Notes: generated by a model from the letters alone, not told the origin. 64,000 bases of DNA from SSEF01 sp964398485 (GCA_964398485.1 CAYNMD010000002.1:1-64000), one strand, 5' to 3'; positions 51,949-60,799 are shown, numbered from the stretch's first letter. Made by a program: numbers and translations.

Positions 51949-51987
51949 AGACGTAAAGTTTACTGCTAGATAATTACAAAATTATTC

Positions 51988-52614
51988 TTAGTAGAGAGAA
52001 GCCCTGCTCACCGGCCAAGCCCTGAGGAGCACTCGCCCAATGAGATCCTTGCGATGAATCGGTCCAAAAGCTCGAGAGTCATAGCTAAAGGATCGATTGT
52101 CCCCCATAACAAAGTACTCATCCTCATCAAGAGTAATCTTGGTCATATCGCTCGTCTTCACATTTTTAGCAAGGTAGGCACTTTCATCCAAAGCATATCC
52201 CTGATGGTGTACCTCATTGAAAATATAGACAATGCCATCTTTGATGGCGACTGATTCACCCGGAAGAGCGATGACTCGTTTGATATAGTACTGCTCCGGA
52301 TTTTTTGGATAACGAAATACCACCACATCCTGACGGTCGAGATCACGAAACTGTTCTACCGTGCCAACACCTGGAATTTCGGTATGCTTGTACCCAAACT
52401 CATTGATGATAAGATACTCTCCATCTTCAAAATTTGGTTCCATAGAAGCTCCCTGCACAAAAAACGGTTGGAACAGGAAGACCCGAATAGGTATAATGAT
52501 AACGATAGCCAAAGCTATCACTTTTACCATCTCAAAAAAGAGTGCTGAAAGTGAGAGGTATTCCTCATTTTCTGGGCCAGTAACAATAGGCACTGGTTCT
52601 TTGCTTTCAACCAT
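51988..52614 (-). CDS. lepB: Signal peptidase I
   Basis: A 208-aa membrane protease removing signal peptides. One membrane helix spans about residues 25-50. GASMEPNFEDG holds the catalytic Ser (S57) and YYIKRVIALPGE the Lys (K112); GDNRSFSYDSRAFG is the box E motif. I chose the ATG at 52612-52614 rather than an upstream TTG. Confidence 0.95.
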   Translation of the reverse strand: MVESKEPVPIVTGPENEEYLSLSALFFEMVKVIALAIVIIIPIRVFLFQPFFVQGASMEPNFEDGEYLIINEFGYKHTEIPGVGTVEQFRDLDRQDVVVFRYPKNPEQYYIKRVIALPGESVAIKDGIVYIFNEVHHQGYALDESAYLAKNVKTSDMTKITLDEDEYFVMGDNRSFSYDSRAFGPIHRKDLIGRVLLRAWPVSRASLY

Positions 52615-52720
52615 AGAAGGCTTTGGCAATCAAAAGATAAATCCCCCCCAGGATACCACGAAAAATATCCGAAATCAAGAGTAAGTTTTCCCCTCAAACA
52701 AGCCATTTTTAGCAAAAATC

Positions 52721-54196
52721 ATGCATCCAGAGCCACGTCGCTTCTCTCTTGGGACATCTAACCTCACTGAAGCATCAAACCCTTCCTCAAAACGCCCTTT
52801 CCTGCGATGGCTTTTGTTGGGGATCAGTTTTTTCTTCATGGCTGCGTTGGGCGTAGCCGTTATCTTTGGGGTTCGTTTCACTCAGGCGCTCCAATTTGAA
52901 AATACTCCTATCTCATTTTTTGAAGGCATTCGTCTTATCGGAAGCAGTGTCTTCGCTCATCCAGAAGAAGTAAAAGGATATCGAGATGGACGCATCAACA
53001 TCCTTCTCATGGGCCGAGCTGGGAAACGCTATCCAGGCAAGAATCTCACCGATACGGTCATGGTACTATCGCTCGAAACCCAGTCAAAGAAGGCAGCCCT
53101 CCTTTCTCTCCCTCGTGACCTCTTAGCTCCAATCCCCGAAACGAATAACTCCGTCAAAATTAACACCCTCTATCAATACGGCCTTCTAAGTGGCGATGGT
53201 GCTGAACTCATCAAAAAAAGCGTTGGCACCATCACCGGGTTACCAATTCACTACTTCGCCACTATCGATTTCGATGGTTTCGAAAAAGTTATAGATACCC
53301 TCGGTGGTATCCACATCGAAGTACTCCGTGACATACGCGATACGAGATATCCTGGACCCAACTATAGCTATGAAACCTTTGAACTGAGGAAGGGCTGGCA
53401 GACACTCGATGGAAAAACAGCGCTCAAATATGCTCGTATGCGCCATGATGATCCAGAAGGTGACTTCGGAAGAGCCAAAAGACAACAGCAAATTCTTCAG
53501 GCTGTTCGTGAAAAAACTCTCTCTCTTCCTACTATTCTCAATCCAGTTATCCTCACCGGCCTCCTCGAAGATCTTGGGGAAAGCGTTGATACTGACATTA
53601 CTCCAGAAGCGGCCAGGTCACTGCTTCCGCTTGTCGAAAAAATTGATGCCAAGACCGTCACAACCGTCGTTGTCGATGCTTGGAAAAAAGAGAGTCTCCT
53701 CCGAGTAGTCCATATCGACACCCCTACTGGCCGTGCCTTTGCTCTCTCACCAAGAAGCGGTACCTGGCAAGAGATACAATCACTCGCCAAGAATATCTTT
53801 GAGAGTGAGCTCATGAACAAGCGTCGTGATGAAATCATACGTGAGGCAGTCTCAATCCTCGTTGTCGTCCCGCCTGAACAAGCCTCTACGGGTCAAGACC
53901 TCGTTCAAGACATCAATGACACATTCCCTATCAAAAAAATCCAATTAAAAACATGGCCTGGGCTCGGGGCAGCAACCGAAGACATGCTCATTGGCTCAAC
54001 ACAAACCAGCATCTACACTATCGATAGCCTCATCGGACGCTACGATTTGAAATTCACAGAAACATCGCCGACAAATCTCCCGGCTCATTTCCCCACGGCC
54101 GACCTCGTGATACTGTATACACAGAAGGATATCCCTGGGCTCATTCATGAAATCCCACCCGAAGAATTAGGAGATTTTGCTGAGCCAGAGTTCTAA
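52721..54196 (+). CDS. LytR-CpsA-Psr family wall-polymer ligase
   Basis: A 491-aa protein with an N-terminal membrane helix (residues 28-52). The LCP domain has LLMGRAGKRYPGKNLTDTVMVLS and SLPRDL with phosphate-binding Arg/Asp, then KALKYARMRHDDPEGDFGRAKRQQ-like motifs. A LytR_C-type domain occupies the last 130 residues. It transfers an undecaprenyl-linked glycan to peptidoglycan, which fits the surface glycosyltransferases here. Its stop overlaps the pth start (TAATG). Confidence 0.93.
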   Translation: MHPEPRRFSLGTSNLTEASNPSSKRPFLRWLLLGISFFFMAALGVAVIFGVRFTQALQFENTPISFFEGIRLIGSSVFAHPEEVKGYRDGRINILLMGRAGKRYPGKNLTDTVMVLSLETQSKKAALLSLPRDLLAPIPETNNSVKINTLYQYGLLSGDGAELIKKSVGTITGLPIHYFATIDFDGFEKVIDTLGGIHIEVLRDIRDTRYPGPNYSYETFELRKGWQTLDGKTALKYARMRHDDPEGDFGRAKRQQQILQAVREKTLSLPTILNPVILTGLLEDLGESVDTDITPEAARSLLPLVEKIDAKTVTTVVVDAWKKESLLRVVHIDTPTGRAFALSPRSGTWQEIQSLAKNIFESELMNKRRDEIIREAVSILVVVPPEQASTGQDLVQDINDTFPIKKIQLKTWPGLGAATEDMLIGSTQTSIYTIDSLIGRYDLKFTETSPTNLPAHFPTADLVILYTQKDIPGLIHEIPPEELGDFAEPEF

Positions 54197-54816
54197 TGTA
54201 CTCCCCTATGTCACTCCTGTCTCGACTATTCCAGTCAACCAAATCATCAACTCCTGTTTCCTCTGAGATGAATACTGTTTTTGTTATTGGACTTGGCAAC
54301 CCTGGGAAAAAATACGCCCATACCAGACACAATTTCGGCTGGCTCACACTCGATGCGCTGCACATGGAGTGGCAAGCCAGTGAATGGCATCAAGAAAAAA
54401 AATTCCAAGTAGAAGTAAGTGAGGCTCTTTTGCAAGGAAGAAAGATTCTCCTCGTTAAACCCCAAACGTTCATGAATAATTCCGGCGAGTGCGTCCGGGC
54501 CATTCTCGGTTTTCACAAAGCACTCCCCAAAGATATCATCGTGCTCCATGATGAAGTTGACATTCCTTTTGGGAAAATAAAAACTACGGTTTCTTCTCGA
54601 GCGGCCGGCCACAATGGTGTCAAAGATATCATCGACAAACTCGGTACCCAAGACTTCTGTCGCCTTCGCCTCGGAGTAGGTAAATCAGCCAATCCGCATA
54701 TCTCCACCGCTGACCATGTTCTCCAGAATTTTTCACCCGAAGAGGAAAAAGAGCTCCCTCACCTCTTTGAACAAATTGAGTCACTCCTCAAAGAGGTCCT
54801 GAATCGTTCAGAGTAG
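54196..54816 (+). CDS. pth: Peptidyl-tRNA hydrolase
   Basis: A 206-aa enzyme releasing tRNA from stalled peptidyl-tRNA. VIGLGNPGKKYAHTRHNFGW holds the catalytic His; KPQTFMNNSGE and GHNGVKDI follow. The ATG at 54196 overlaps the LCP stop and gives a 24-residue extension; Met25 at 54268 gives the classic start. Confidence 0.94.
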   Translation: MYSPMSLLSRLFQSTKSSTPVSSEMNTVFVIGLGNPGKKYAHTRHNFGWLTLDALHMEWQASEWHQEKKFQVEVSEALLQGRKILLVKPQTFMNNSGECVRAILGFHKALPKDIIVLHDEVDIPFGKIKTTVSSRAAGHNGVKDIIDKLGTQDFCRLRLGVGKSANPHISTADHVLQNFSPEEEKELPHLFEQIESLLKEVLNRSE

Positions 54817-54823
54817 AGTTGTA

Positions 54824-54863
54824 TAAAAAATGATTGAGCCCCGTTTCCTTTCGGATTCGGGGC
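54824..54863 (-). terminator. Terminator facing pth, minus strand
   Basis: GCCCCG-AATCC-GAAA-GGAAA-CGGGGC stem, then TCAATCATTTTTT on the minus strand. It ends whatever is transcribed from 54864-54992. Confidence 0.75.
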
Positions 54864-54992
54864 CCGTGCTTCATGCGGCGTTGCCGCGGAAGCAATTGAT
54901 GACCTACTGGGTCAGCCGGCGGTGGCTCCCGCCTCGGCCGGTGACACATTGGTCAGGTTCACATCAGGCTCGTTGTGGCAGACACAGCCATA
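54864..54992 (-). ncRNA. Structured region, possible small RNA or 27-codon ORF
   Basis: This GC-rich stretch lies between two minus-strand terminators. It has three hairpins: CCGGC...GCCGG, TGACC/GGTCA, and TGCTTC-GCGGC/GCCGC-GAAGCA. One minus-strand frame runs from a TTG as YGCVCHNEPDVNLTNVSPAE and then AGATAG before TGA; it has no Shine-Dalgarno sequence. No promoter is clear. The function is unknown. Confidence 0.3.
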
Positions 54993-55019
54993 CAAAAAAG
55001 ACCCCGGATTTCGGGGTCT
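54993..55019 (-). terminator. Intrinsic terminator of rplY
   Basis: GACCCCG-AAAT-CCGGGGTC followed by TTTTTT on the minus strand. Confidence 0.9.
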
Positions 55020-55041
55020 CTTTGAGACGTTTTGAGGAAGA

Positions 55042-55716
55042 TTATTTCTTCTCTTCTTTCTTCTCCCCTTCAGCAACTGGGGTTTCCTTCACTACACCCT
55101 CTACCTTGGTCACATCCATCTCTACCTTCTCGTTGAGAGCCTCCATTTCAGCTTCGGTACGAGGAGCAGCGACGGTAGCGACAATAGTTTCAGCATCATC
55201 AAGAAGCTCGACTCCCTGAGGAAGGACAATATCTCCCACCTTGATAGCATCATCAAACGTCGCGAGCTTTGAAAGATCTACCTGAAGAGCATGTGGGAGA
55301 TCGCTTGGCAAACATTTGATCTTCACCTCTTCAAGAGAGCGGATCAACACTCCAGAAAGAGCCTTGACTGCTGCTGACTCACCCACAAACTCAAGTGGTA
55401 CATCCGTTTCAATTTCTTCTTTCATGTTCACCTGATAGAAATCGACGTGAAGAAAACGACCAGAGAGCGGGTGAGTAGCTACATCCTGGATAAGAACGTT
55501 CACTGGTTTCTTGCCCTCTAGGGAAAGCTCGATCAGGGTACTCTCACCAGCTGTCTTTAGTGCTCGGGAAAAATCCAAATAGTTCACTGAGAGGGTTACT
55601 GGTTCTACATCATGACCGTAGAGTACAGCGGGAATAAGATCATTCTGACGAAGCGCTTCGAGAGCCTTGCCAGTTTCAGTACGTGCAGTCACGTTGAGTT
55701 TCAAAGCAGTGGTCAT
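55042..55716 (-). CDS. rplY: 50S ribosomal protein L25 (CTC form)
   Basis: A 224-aa 5S rRNA-binding protein with the long C-terminal TL5/CTC domain. LIPAVLYGHDVEPVTLSV and HVDFYQV are signatures. The last 35 residues are Glu/Lys-rich. It is monocistronic. Confidence 0.95.
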   Translation of the reverse strand: MTTALKLNVTARTETGKALEALRQNDLIPAVLYGHDVEPVTLSVNYLDFSRALKTAGESTLIELSLEGKKPVNVLIQDVATHPLSGRFLHVDFYQVNMKEEIETDVPLEFVGESAAVKALSGVLIRSLEEVKIKCLPSDLPHALQVDLSKLATFDDAIKVGDIVLPQGVELLDDAETIVATVAAPRTEAEMEALNEKVEMDVTKVEGVVKETPVAEGEKKEEKK

Positions 55717-55740
55717 AAATAAATACTTGAGTTACCAGAA

Positions 55741-55746
55741 ATTATA
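55741..55746 (-). promoter_or_regulatory. Candidate rplY -10 box
   Basis: A perfect TATAAT on the minus strand about 25 bases before the start codon; the -35 (TAACCA, 17 bases upstream) is weak. Confidence 0.4.
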
Positions 55747-55771
55747 TTGAATAAACAGTGACTTGGTTATC

Positions 55772-56101
55772 TTACATGGATTCTATAAGGGTTTCTACTG
55801 CCCCATTTCCCTCCTTGAGTTTCTGATGCACTACCAGTACATCATCTCGAGAAAGTGGTTCTGCTTTGAAAAACTGCTTCGCTTCACTCTGTTCCAAATC
55901 TGTCAGCACTCCCATGGAAACGGCCCCTACGGGAGAGAGAGACACATACACCAGACTCGAAGCATGACAAGATTCACACGTAATATGGAGCGTCGAGCGC
56001 TTCTCTTCTTGACCAAGAAGCAGCATTTTGGCTGGTCGATACTCTTTATTACAAACCGGGCAATGAATGAGTGACTTCAAATTGTCGAGGAGGGGCTTCA
56101 T
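55772..56101 (-). CDS. Zinc-ribbon hypothetical protein
   Basis: A 109-aa protein with CPVC (residues 14-17) and CESC (about 43-46), a likely Cys4 zinc ribbon, followed by a polar half with no known motif. I do not recognise the family; similar short zinc-ribbon proteins are common in CPR genomes. The 264 bases upstream (56102-56365) hold only the terminator of the next gene. Confidence 0.75.
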   Translation of the reverse strand: MKPLLDNLKSLIHCPVCNKEYRPAKMLLLGQEEKRSTLHITCESCHASSLVYVSLSPVGAVSMGVLTDLEQSEAKQFFKAEPLSRDDVLVVHQKLKEGNGAVETLIESM

Positions 56102-56282
56102 GAGCAAGATTTGTACAAGGACAGTCTACCAAAAGCTCCCAAGAAAAGGAATTTTTGAGTAGCACCAGTGTAACAAGAAATACGACTTCCGTCAATAAAT
56201 AATAGGAAGCTCCTTCTCTAGACTACCCCACCCAGATTCAGTATCAACTAGATACCTGGCACCACCCCAGATATACTGCGTA

Positions 56283-56325
56283 ATAAAAAACGATGCCACC
56301 CTCGGAAGTTCTCCAAGTGCGGCAT
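56283..56325 (-). terminator. Intrinsic terminator of the 267-aa gene
   Basis: Minus-strand 13-bp stem ATGCCGCACTTGG/CCGAGGGTGGCAT with one mismatch and two wobbles, followed by CGTTTTTTATT. Confidence 0.85.
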
Positions 56326-56365
56326 AAGTGCTATCACTATTTCCTCGACCGTCTATAGGTCAGTC

Positions 56366-57169
56366 TCACCGAACAGAATGTGCCCGGGGAATACCGACCA
56401 AGTCCCGCAACTTGTTGAAAGCTGCCATGTCGGTTGATGGCCCCTCAGTTGCTCCGCGTTCTCCTGTCGGTTGATAACTCCAGTAATTCTGGTACAACAC
56501 GAGAAACGCTTCCATCACCGGCCGAAGCGCACCATTCATCCGAGCTGTTTCCAACACCTCACTCAGCACCTGTTGAGCGCCCGGGTGAAAGGTCTGGATC
56601 GCCTGCCAGACGTCATGGACTGTCGTAGGAGATACTCCTAGATCAAGGTGGCTAGCACACCAAGAAAGACTAGCTCTTTCAGAGGGAGTATCCGCCGGAA
56701 GAACTGTCTCCTGAAATATCTGGAGAGCCGACAAGAAGGGCTCTGTGTTACCGGCAGGTATGAGAGTGATCCCTCCAGATCGGATCAGTCCCGAGCAGTG
56801 CTCCATGGTCTGACCATCCGGAAGAACGTACTGAAAGAACATGCTGGTACCAGCTTCGAAACATCCCACCGGCCGACGAATTCCATCGGCCTCCTGAAAA
56901 TAGCTTGCCACCCGTGGCACTCGAAGAAGGGAATCCCCTTCACGCCGAACTACTACCACAACATCGTGAAGCGATGGCGGACTTACCACCATCAGCTCGT
57001 AATAGCCGTCGTTTTCCGTAACCACTTTGATTAGGGTACGCTCCCTAAGAAGATGGGGTCCAAATTCATGGACAGAAAACAAATCCAGATGTTGTGAAGA
57101 CTGCACGTTTCGCAGGCCAAGATCAAAAGTCACTGATGCTTGATGAGCGGGCGCTGTCACTGAAGCCAT
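56366..57169 (-). CDS. 267-aa protein of unknown function under a palindromic operator
   Basis: I do not recognise it. The N-terminal 150 residues look beta-rich, with VVVVVRREGD and MFFQYVLPDGQ; the C-terminal part is helical. No signal peptide or metal motif is visible. The ATG at 57167-57169 follows AGGAGG by five bases. It has a near-consensus promoter overlapped by a perfect 11-bp inverted repeat and its own terminator, so it is a regulated single-gene unit. Codons are GC-rich. Confidence 0.8.
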   Translation of the reverse strand: MASVTAPAHQASVTFDLGLRNVQSSQHLDLFSVHEFGPHLLRERTLIKVVTENDGYYELMVVSPPSLHDVVVVVRREGDSLLRVPRVASYFQEADGIRRPVGCFEAGTSMFFQYVLPDGQTMEHCSGLIRSGGITLIPAGNTEPFLSALQIFQETVLPADTPSERASLSWCASHLDLGVSPTTVHDVWQAIQTFHPGAQQVLSEVLETARMNGALRPVMEAFLVLYQNYWSYQPTGERGATEGPSTDMAAFNKLRDLVGIPRAHSVR

Positions 57170-57233
57170 TGTTTCCTCCTGTTCAACACTAAAACAAGCC
57201 TCTTCCAAAGAGACCGACTGAATTCAAAGAACC

Positions 57234-57258
57234 ATATCTTTATACTATATAAAGATAT
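57234..57258. promoter_or_regulatory. Palindromic operator
   Basis: ATATCTTTATA-CTA-TATAAAGATAT is a perfect 11-bp inverted repeat covering the -10 box and most of the spacer of the promoter at 57239-57267. Confidence 0.8.
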
Positions 57259-57267
57259 TTATGTCAA
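57239..57267 (-). promoter_or_regulatory. Promoter of the 267-aa gene
   Basis: TTGACA (57262-57267) and TATAAA (57239-57244) with a 17-base spacer, minus strand, about 63 bases before the start of translation. Confidence 0.85.
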
Positions 57268-57335
57268 TACCAAATCAATACCCTCAAATGCCAACCATAC
57301 TCAAAGGAAAGAGGGTTGTACAGTCTTGAATGAAT

Positions 57336-59405
57336 TTAGACGTCCAAGTTCTTTACGCCCTTGGCATGAGTCTGGATAAAACGGCGGCGTGGTTCGACTT
57401 CATTACCCATAAGGACATCGAAAAGACGATCGGCTTCCTCAGCATCGTCAATCGAAACCTGGAGCATAACCCGATTATCAGGATTCATCGTCGTCTCCCA
57501 AAGCTGATCTGGGTTCATTTCACCGAGACCTTTGTATCGCTGAATATTGATACCGGCGACCGTCTCAGTCCCCTCGCTCGGCGCTTCTCCTTCAACGAGA
57601 GCACCAGCTACTGCTTCATTGGTACTCGTCTCAACCGCCTTTGCCTGTTTGGCTTGCTTTTCTTTTTTTGTTGCTTCAGCCAAAGCCTTCATTTCTTCAA
57701 CTACGCGCAGTTTCTCATCTTCGTTATAGACATAACGAACCGTCTTCCCCTTCTGGAGTCGATAGAGTGGTGGCTGAGCAATATAGATATGTCCACCCCG
57801 AACGAGTTCTTCAAAATAACGGTAGAAAAAAGTGAGGAGCAGCGTTCGGATATGTGAACCATCAACGTCGGCGTCGGCCATGATAATGATGCGGTGATAG
57901 CGGAGGCGAGAAATATCAAACGTTTCACCAATACCCACTCCGAGGGCGATAATAATAGGCTTGAGAGTATCTGACTTCACCACTTTATCAAGCGACGTTT
58001 TCTCGACGTTTACAAGTTTCCCCCGCAGCGGCAAAATAGCCTGAAATTCACGGTTTCGTCCCTGCTTGGCCGAACCACCAGCAGAGTCTCCCTCTACGAT
58101 GTAGAGTTCGCTCCGACTCGCATCTTTACTTGAACAATCAGCCAATTTTCCTGGGAGTGTCATTCCTTCCAATGCACCTTTTCGGATGACGGCATCCTTG
58201 GCTGCCCGAGCCGCAATGCGAGCCCTCACCGTGAGGAGACACTTCTCGACAATTCCCTTGGCATTGGCTGGATGCTGCTCGAGATACTCGGTAAATGCTT
58301 CAAAAACAACTGTCTGAACAATACCGCGTACCTCGGAGTTATTCAGCTTATCCTTGGTCTGTCCCTCGAACTGAGGATTGGCGAGCTTCACCGAAACGAC
58401 AGCCGTCAATCCTTCTCGAAGATCGTCAGCCGTAAAAGCTCCTTCTTTTTCTTTAATTAAATTTCCTTTCTTGGCGTAATCGTTGAGCACTCGAGTCAGG
58501 GCCATCTTGAGGCCAGTAACATGTGTCCCTCCACCAGGATTAACGATGTTATTCGCAAAGGCAAAGAGGTGTTCCTTGAAACCATCCGTGTACTGGAGCG
58601 ATGCCTCGACATAGATCCCATCTACTGTTTTCTCAACATAAAATGGCATCTGGTTTTTTACTTCCTTGCCACGATTGAGGAATTTCACAAAAGAGATAAT
58701 TCCTGAATCGAAGTAAAATCCATGACGAATTGCTTTATGCTCATCGGCCGGTGTTATTACCTGACGCTTATCTTCGCAAGTAATCCGGACACCCTTGGTG
58801 AGGAAAGCCTGAAAACGAAGATACTCCAGAATTTTATTCCAACTGTAAGTAATCTCGGGAAAAATTTCTGGATCAGCCTGAAAAGCAACGGTCGTACCGG
58901 TACGATCAGATTTACCAATAGGCTTCACGTCTGCTTGGGGCTTACCACGCTTGTATTCCTGAAGCCACACCTTACCCTGTCGCTCTACGGTTACTTTGGT
59001 ATGTACTGAAAGAGCATTCACCACGGAAACACCTACACCATGCAATCCTCCAGAAATTTTATAGCCGTCACCACCAAACTTTCCACCTGCATGAAGTACC
59101 GTGAGCACTGTTTCCAAAGTTGACTTCTTCGTTTGAGGATGGATATCAACAGGGATACCGCGACCATTATCGATCACTTCTATCCAATTATCAGGCAAAA
59201 GGCGAACCGTAATATCGGTACAATAGCCGGCCATCGCCTCATCAATAGAGTTGTTGACCACTTCCCAGATAAGATGGTGGAGCCCTTCAGTCGAGGTGCC
59301 ACCAATATACATACCAGGACGCTTCCGTACTGGATCTAGTCCCTCCAAGACTTGAATTGAATGGGCACCATATTGTTCCTTATTCTTTTTGCTCTCTGTT
59401 GCCAT
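57336..59405 (-). CDS. gyrB: DNA gyrase subunit B
   Basis: A 689-aa ATPase subunit. The GHKL motifs are EVVNNSIDEAMAGY, DNGRGIPVD and GGLHGVGVSVVNALS; the Toprim part has IVEGDSAGGSAKQGR and DADVDGSHIRTLLLT; QRYKGLGEMNP closes it. A Lys/Ala/Glu-rich insert of about 40 residues lies before the QRYKGLGE motif. ParE cannot be fully excluded. gyrA is not adjacent. The ATG at 59403-59405 is chosen. Confidence 0.94.
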   Translation of the reverse strand: MATESKKNKEQYGAHSIQVLEGLDPVRKRPGMYIGGTSTEGLHHLIWEVVNNSIDEAMAGYCTDITVRLLPDNWIEVIDNGRGIPVDIHPQTKKSTLETVLTVLHAGGKFGGDGYKISGGLHGVGVSVVNALSVHTKVTVERQGKVWLQEYKRGKPQADVKPIGKSDRTGTTVAFQADPEIFPEITYSWNKILEYLRFQAFLTKGVRITCEDKRQVITPADEHKAIRHGFYFDSGIISFVKFLNRGKEVKNQMPFYVEKTVDGIYVEASLQYTDGFKEHLFAFANNIVNPGGGTHVTGLKMALTRVLNDYAKKGNLIKEKEGAFTADDLREGLTAVVSVKLANPQFEGQTKDKLNNSEVRGIVQTVVFEAFTEYLEQHPANAKGIVEKCLLTVRARIAARAAKDAVIRKGALEGMTLPGKLADCSSKDASRSELYIVEGDSAGGSAKQGRNREFQAILPLRGKLVNVEKTSLDKVVKSDTLKPIIIALGVGIGETFDISRLRYHRIIIMADADVDGSHIRTLLLTFFYRYFEELVRGGHIYIAQPPLYRLQKGKTVRYVYNEDEKLRVVEEMKALAEATKKEKQAKQAKAVETSTNEAVAGALVEGEAPSEGTETVAGINIQRYKGLGEMNPDQLWETTMNPDNRVMLQVSIDDAEEADRLFDVLMGNEVEPRRRFIQTHAKGVKNLDV

Positions 59406-59410
59406 ACACG

Positions 59411-59416
59411 ATAATA
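59411..59416 (-). promoter_or_regulatory. Candidate gyrB -10 box, leaderless spacing
   Basis: TATTAT ends five bases before the gyrB ATG on the minus strand, so the transcript could be leaderless. The -35 region is poor. Confidence 0.35.
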
Positions 59417-59418
59417 GT

Positions 59419-59802
59419 TTAGCGTCTAAAGGATAGAATACGTCGACAAGTAAGTTCAATAAGAAGGATGAACACAAAACCGAGGCAAGCTGCCCACCAT
59501 GTTAGTACTCGCCAATACTGCGCTGCGAGTACGAGGGTAACGAATAGGGCCAAAAGCCCCCCTTGCCTCAAGGCGCTCCCCTGATAAGAAGCCGTTCGGA
59601 CTTCTCCTAAAAATCGTAAAGCAAGGCTCGTAAGCAGGAGGTAGATCGTGCTTCCACATAAAAGGAAAATCACCCCGAAGACCAAGGCAATACCCGCACG
59701 GTTGAGTGTATCCGGGTCTACCGCTACCCCCACCGAGAGTAAAAAGCAAAATGAAAGCACTAAAACTAGCCAGCTCGCAATACGTGTCAGACGAAGGTAC
59801 AT
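59419..59802 (-). CDS. Hypothetical four-helix membrane protein
   Basis: A 127-aa protein with hydrophobic segments around residues 10-28, 38-62, 82-98 and 100-118, and an Arg-rich end. I do not recognise it. It ends 13 bases before the gyrB start. A frame shifted by one overlaps it but is not membrane-like. Confidence 0.75.
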   Translation of the reverse strand: MYLRLTRIASWLVLVLSFCFLLSVGVAVDPDTLNRAGIALVFGVIFLLCGSTIYLLLTSLALRFLGEVRTASYQGSALRQGGLLALFVTLVLAAQYWRVLTWWAACLGFVFILLIELTCRRILSFRR

Positions 59803-59838
59803 ACAAAGGGTGAAAAATAACTAGCTACCCTCCCTCCT

Positions 59839-59867
59839 ATGGTACAGGTTTTTCCATGAGCTGACAA
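59839..59867 (-). promoter_or_regulatory. Promoter of the membrane protein gene
   Basis: TTGTCA (59862-59867) and TACCAT (59839-59844), 17-base spacer, minus strand. Confidence 0.5.
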
Positions 59868-59889
59868 GTCAATTTATGGCTTGTAAAAA

Positions 59890-59918
59890 GCAAAAAATGA
59901 GCGATTTACTGCTCATTT
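59890..59918 (-). terminator. Intrinsic terminator of efp
   Basis: AAATGAGC-AGTAAATC-GCTCATTT followed by TTTG on the minus strand. Confidence 0.75.
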
Positions 59919-59960
59919 ACTGCCCATAGTCACGTTAGAAGGATGCCCTCAAAAGTGTCC

Positions 59961-60518
59961 CTACGCACGGGAAACATACTCTCCCTTTTCCGTGTTTACT
60001 ATAATCCGGTCTCCTGTTTTAACAAAAAGAGGGGTAGTCACCGTAAGACCCGTTTCTAGAGTAACCACTTTGTCCCCACCCGAAGCAGTATCGCCCTTGA
60101 TCCCCGGAGGAGCATCTGTCACGAGAAAAGTCATCTTTATTGGAAGTTCAACATTAATCGGCTTCTCATTCCACTTGAGAATAGTCACTTCTGTACCATC
60201 TACTAAATAATTAGCACTGTCACCGAGAATATCTCCCGACAGGGTAAACTGTTCATAACTCTCCATATCCATAAAAGAATACTCTTCTCCTTGATGATAG
60301 AGGTACTGCGCAGTTGCTCGGCTCACTTCAGCCTCATCAGCCATCTCTGCCCCCTTAAAAGTGTAGTCAATAATAGCACCATTTAAGAGATTCTTGAGCT
60401 TGGTCCGAAGGACAGCTCGCTGGGGACCAGTTTTAGAATGCTGATACTCAAGCACCAGGTGTGGCTCATCACGGAAGATGATTTTCTTACCAGTTTTGAT
60501 TTCTGTAAGAGAAAGCAT
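59961..60518 (-). CDS. efp: Elongation factor P
   Basis: A 185-aa three-domain factor that helps ribosomes at polyproline stretches. The loop HSKTGPQRAVLRTKLKNL holds the lysine at the site modified in other bacteria; YLVDGTEVTILKWN and the C-terminal GDRIIVNTEKGEYVSR are typical. No EpmA/B-type modification genes are nearby. It follows the rpsR group. Confidence 0.96.
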   Translation of the reverse strand: MLSLTEIKTGKKIIFRDEPHLVLEYQHSKTGPQRAVLRTKLKNLLNGAIIDYTFKGAEMADEAEVSRATAQYLYHQGEEYSFMDMESYEQFTLSGDILGDSANYLVDGTEVTILKWNEKPINVELPIKMTFLVTDAPPGIKGDTASGGDKVVTLETGLTVTTPLFVKTGDRIIVNTEKGEYVSRA

Positions 60519-60598
60519 AGTAATTCGAGGAGATCATCAAGAAGAGTATCGTAAGGATATCCCCTATCCTTCTTGATTCTCAAATCTTTTATTCTGAT

Positions 60599-60799
60599 TT
60601 ATTTAACCGTGTAGGGAACGAGGGCCATGTAACGAGCACGCTTGATAGCCTCAACTAAATGCCTCTGCTCTCGAGCAGTAAGTCCAAATCGCTTTGGAGG
60701 ATAAATCTTTCCTTGTGAGTTTAGGAAACGACGAAGAAAATAGGCATCTTTGTAGTCTACCTTAGCTAACTTCTTACGGGATGTTTGATCAAGTGTCAT
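60599..60799 (-). CDS. rpsR: 30S ribosomal protein S18
   Basis: A 66-aa protein. DYKDAYFLRRFLNSQGKIYPPKRFGL and HLVEAIKRARYMALVPY are diagnostic. It forms the usual rpsF-ssb-rpsR group, but no rplI (L9) follows. Confidence 0.96.
   Translation of the reverse strand: MTLDQTSRKKLAKVDYKDAYFLRRFLNSQGKIYPPKRFGLTAREQRHLVEAIKRARYMALVPYTVK

Noticed and set aside
54830..55219. 129-codon plus-strand ORF after pth
   Set aside because: It starts in a terminator hairpin and continues antisense to rplY.
59456..59806. Alternative frame over the small membrane protein
   Set aside because: The 59419-59802 frame gives four clean hydrophobic segments; this frame gives none.
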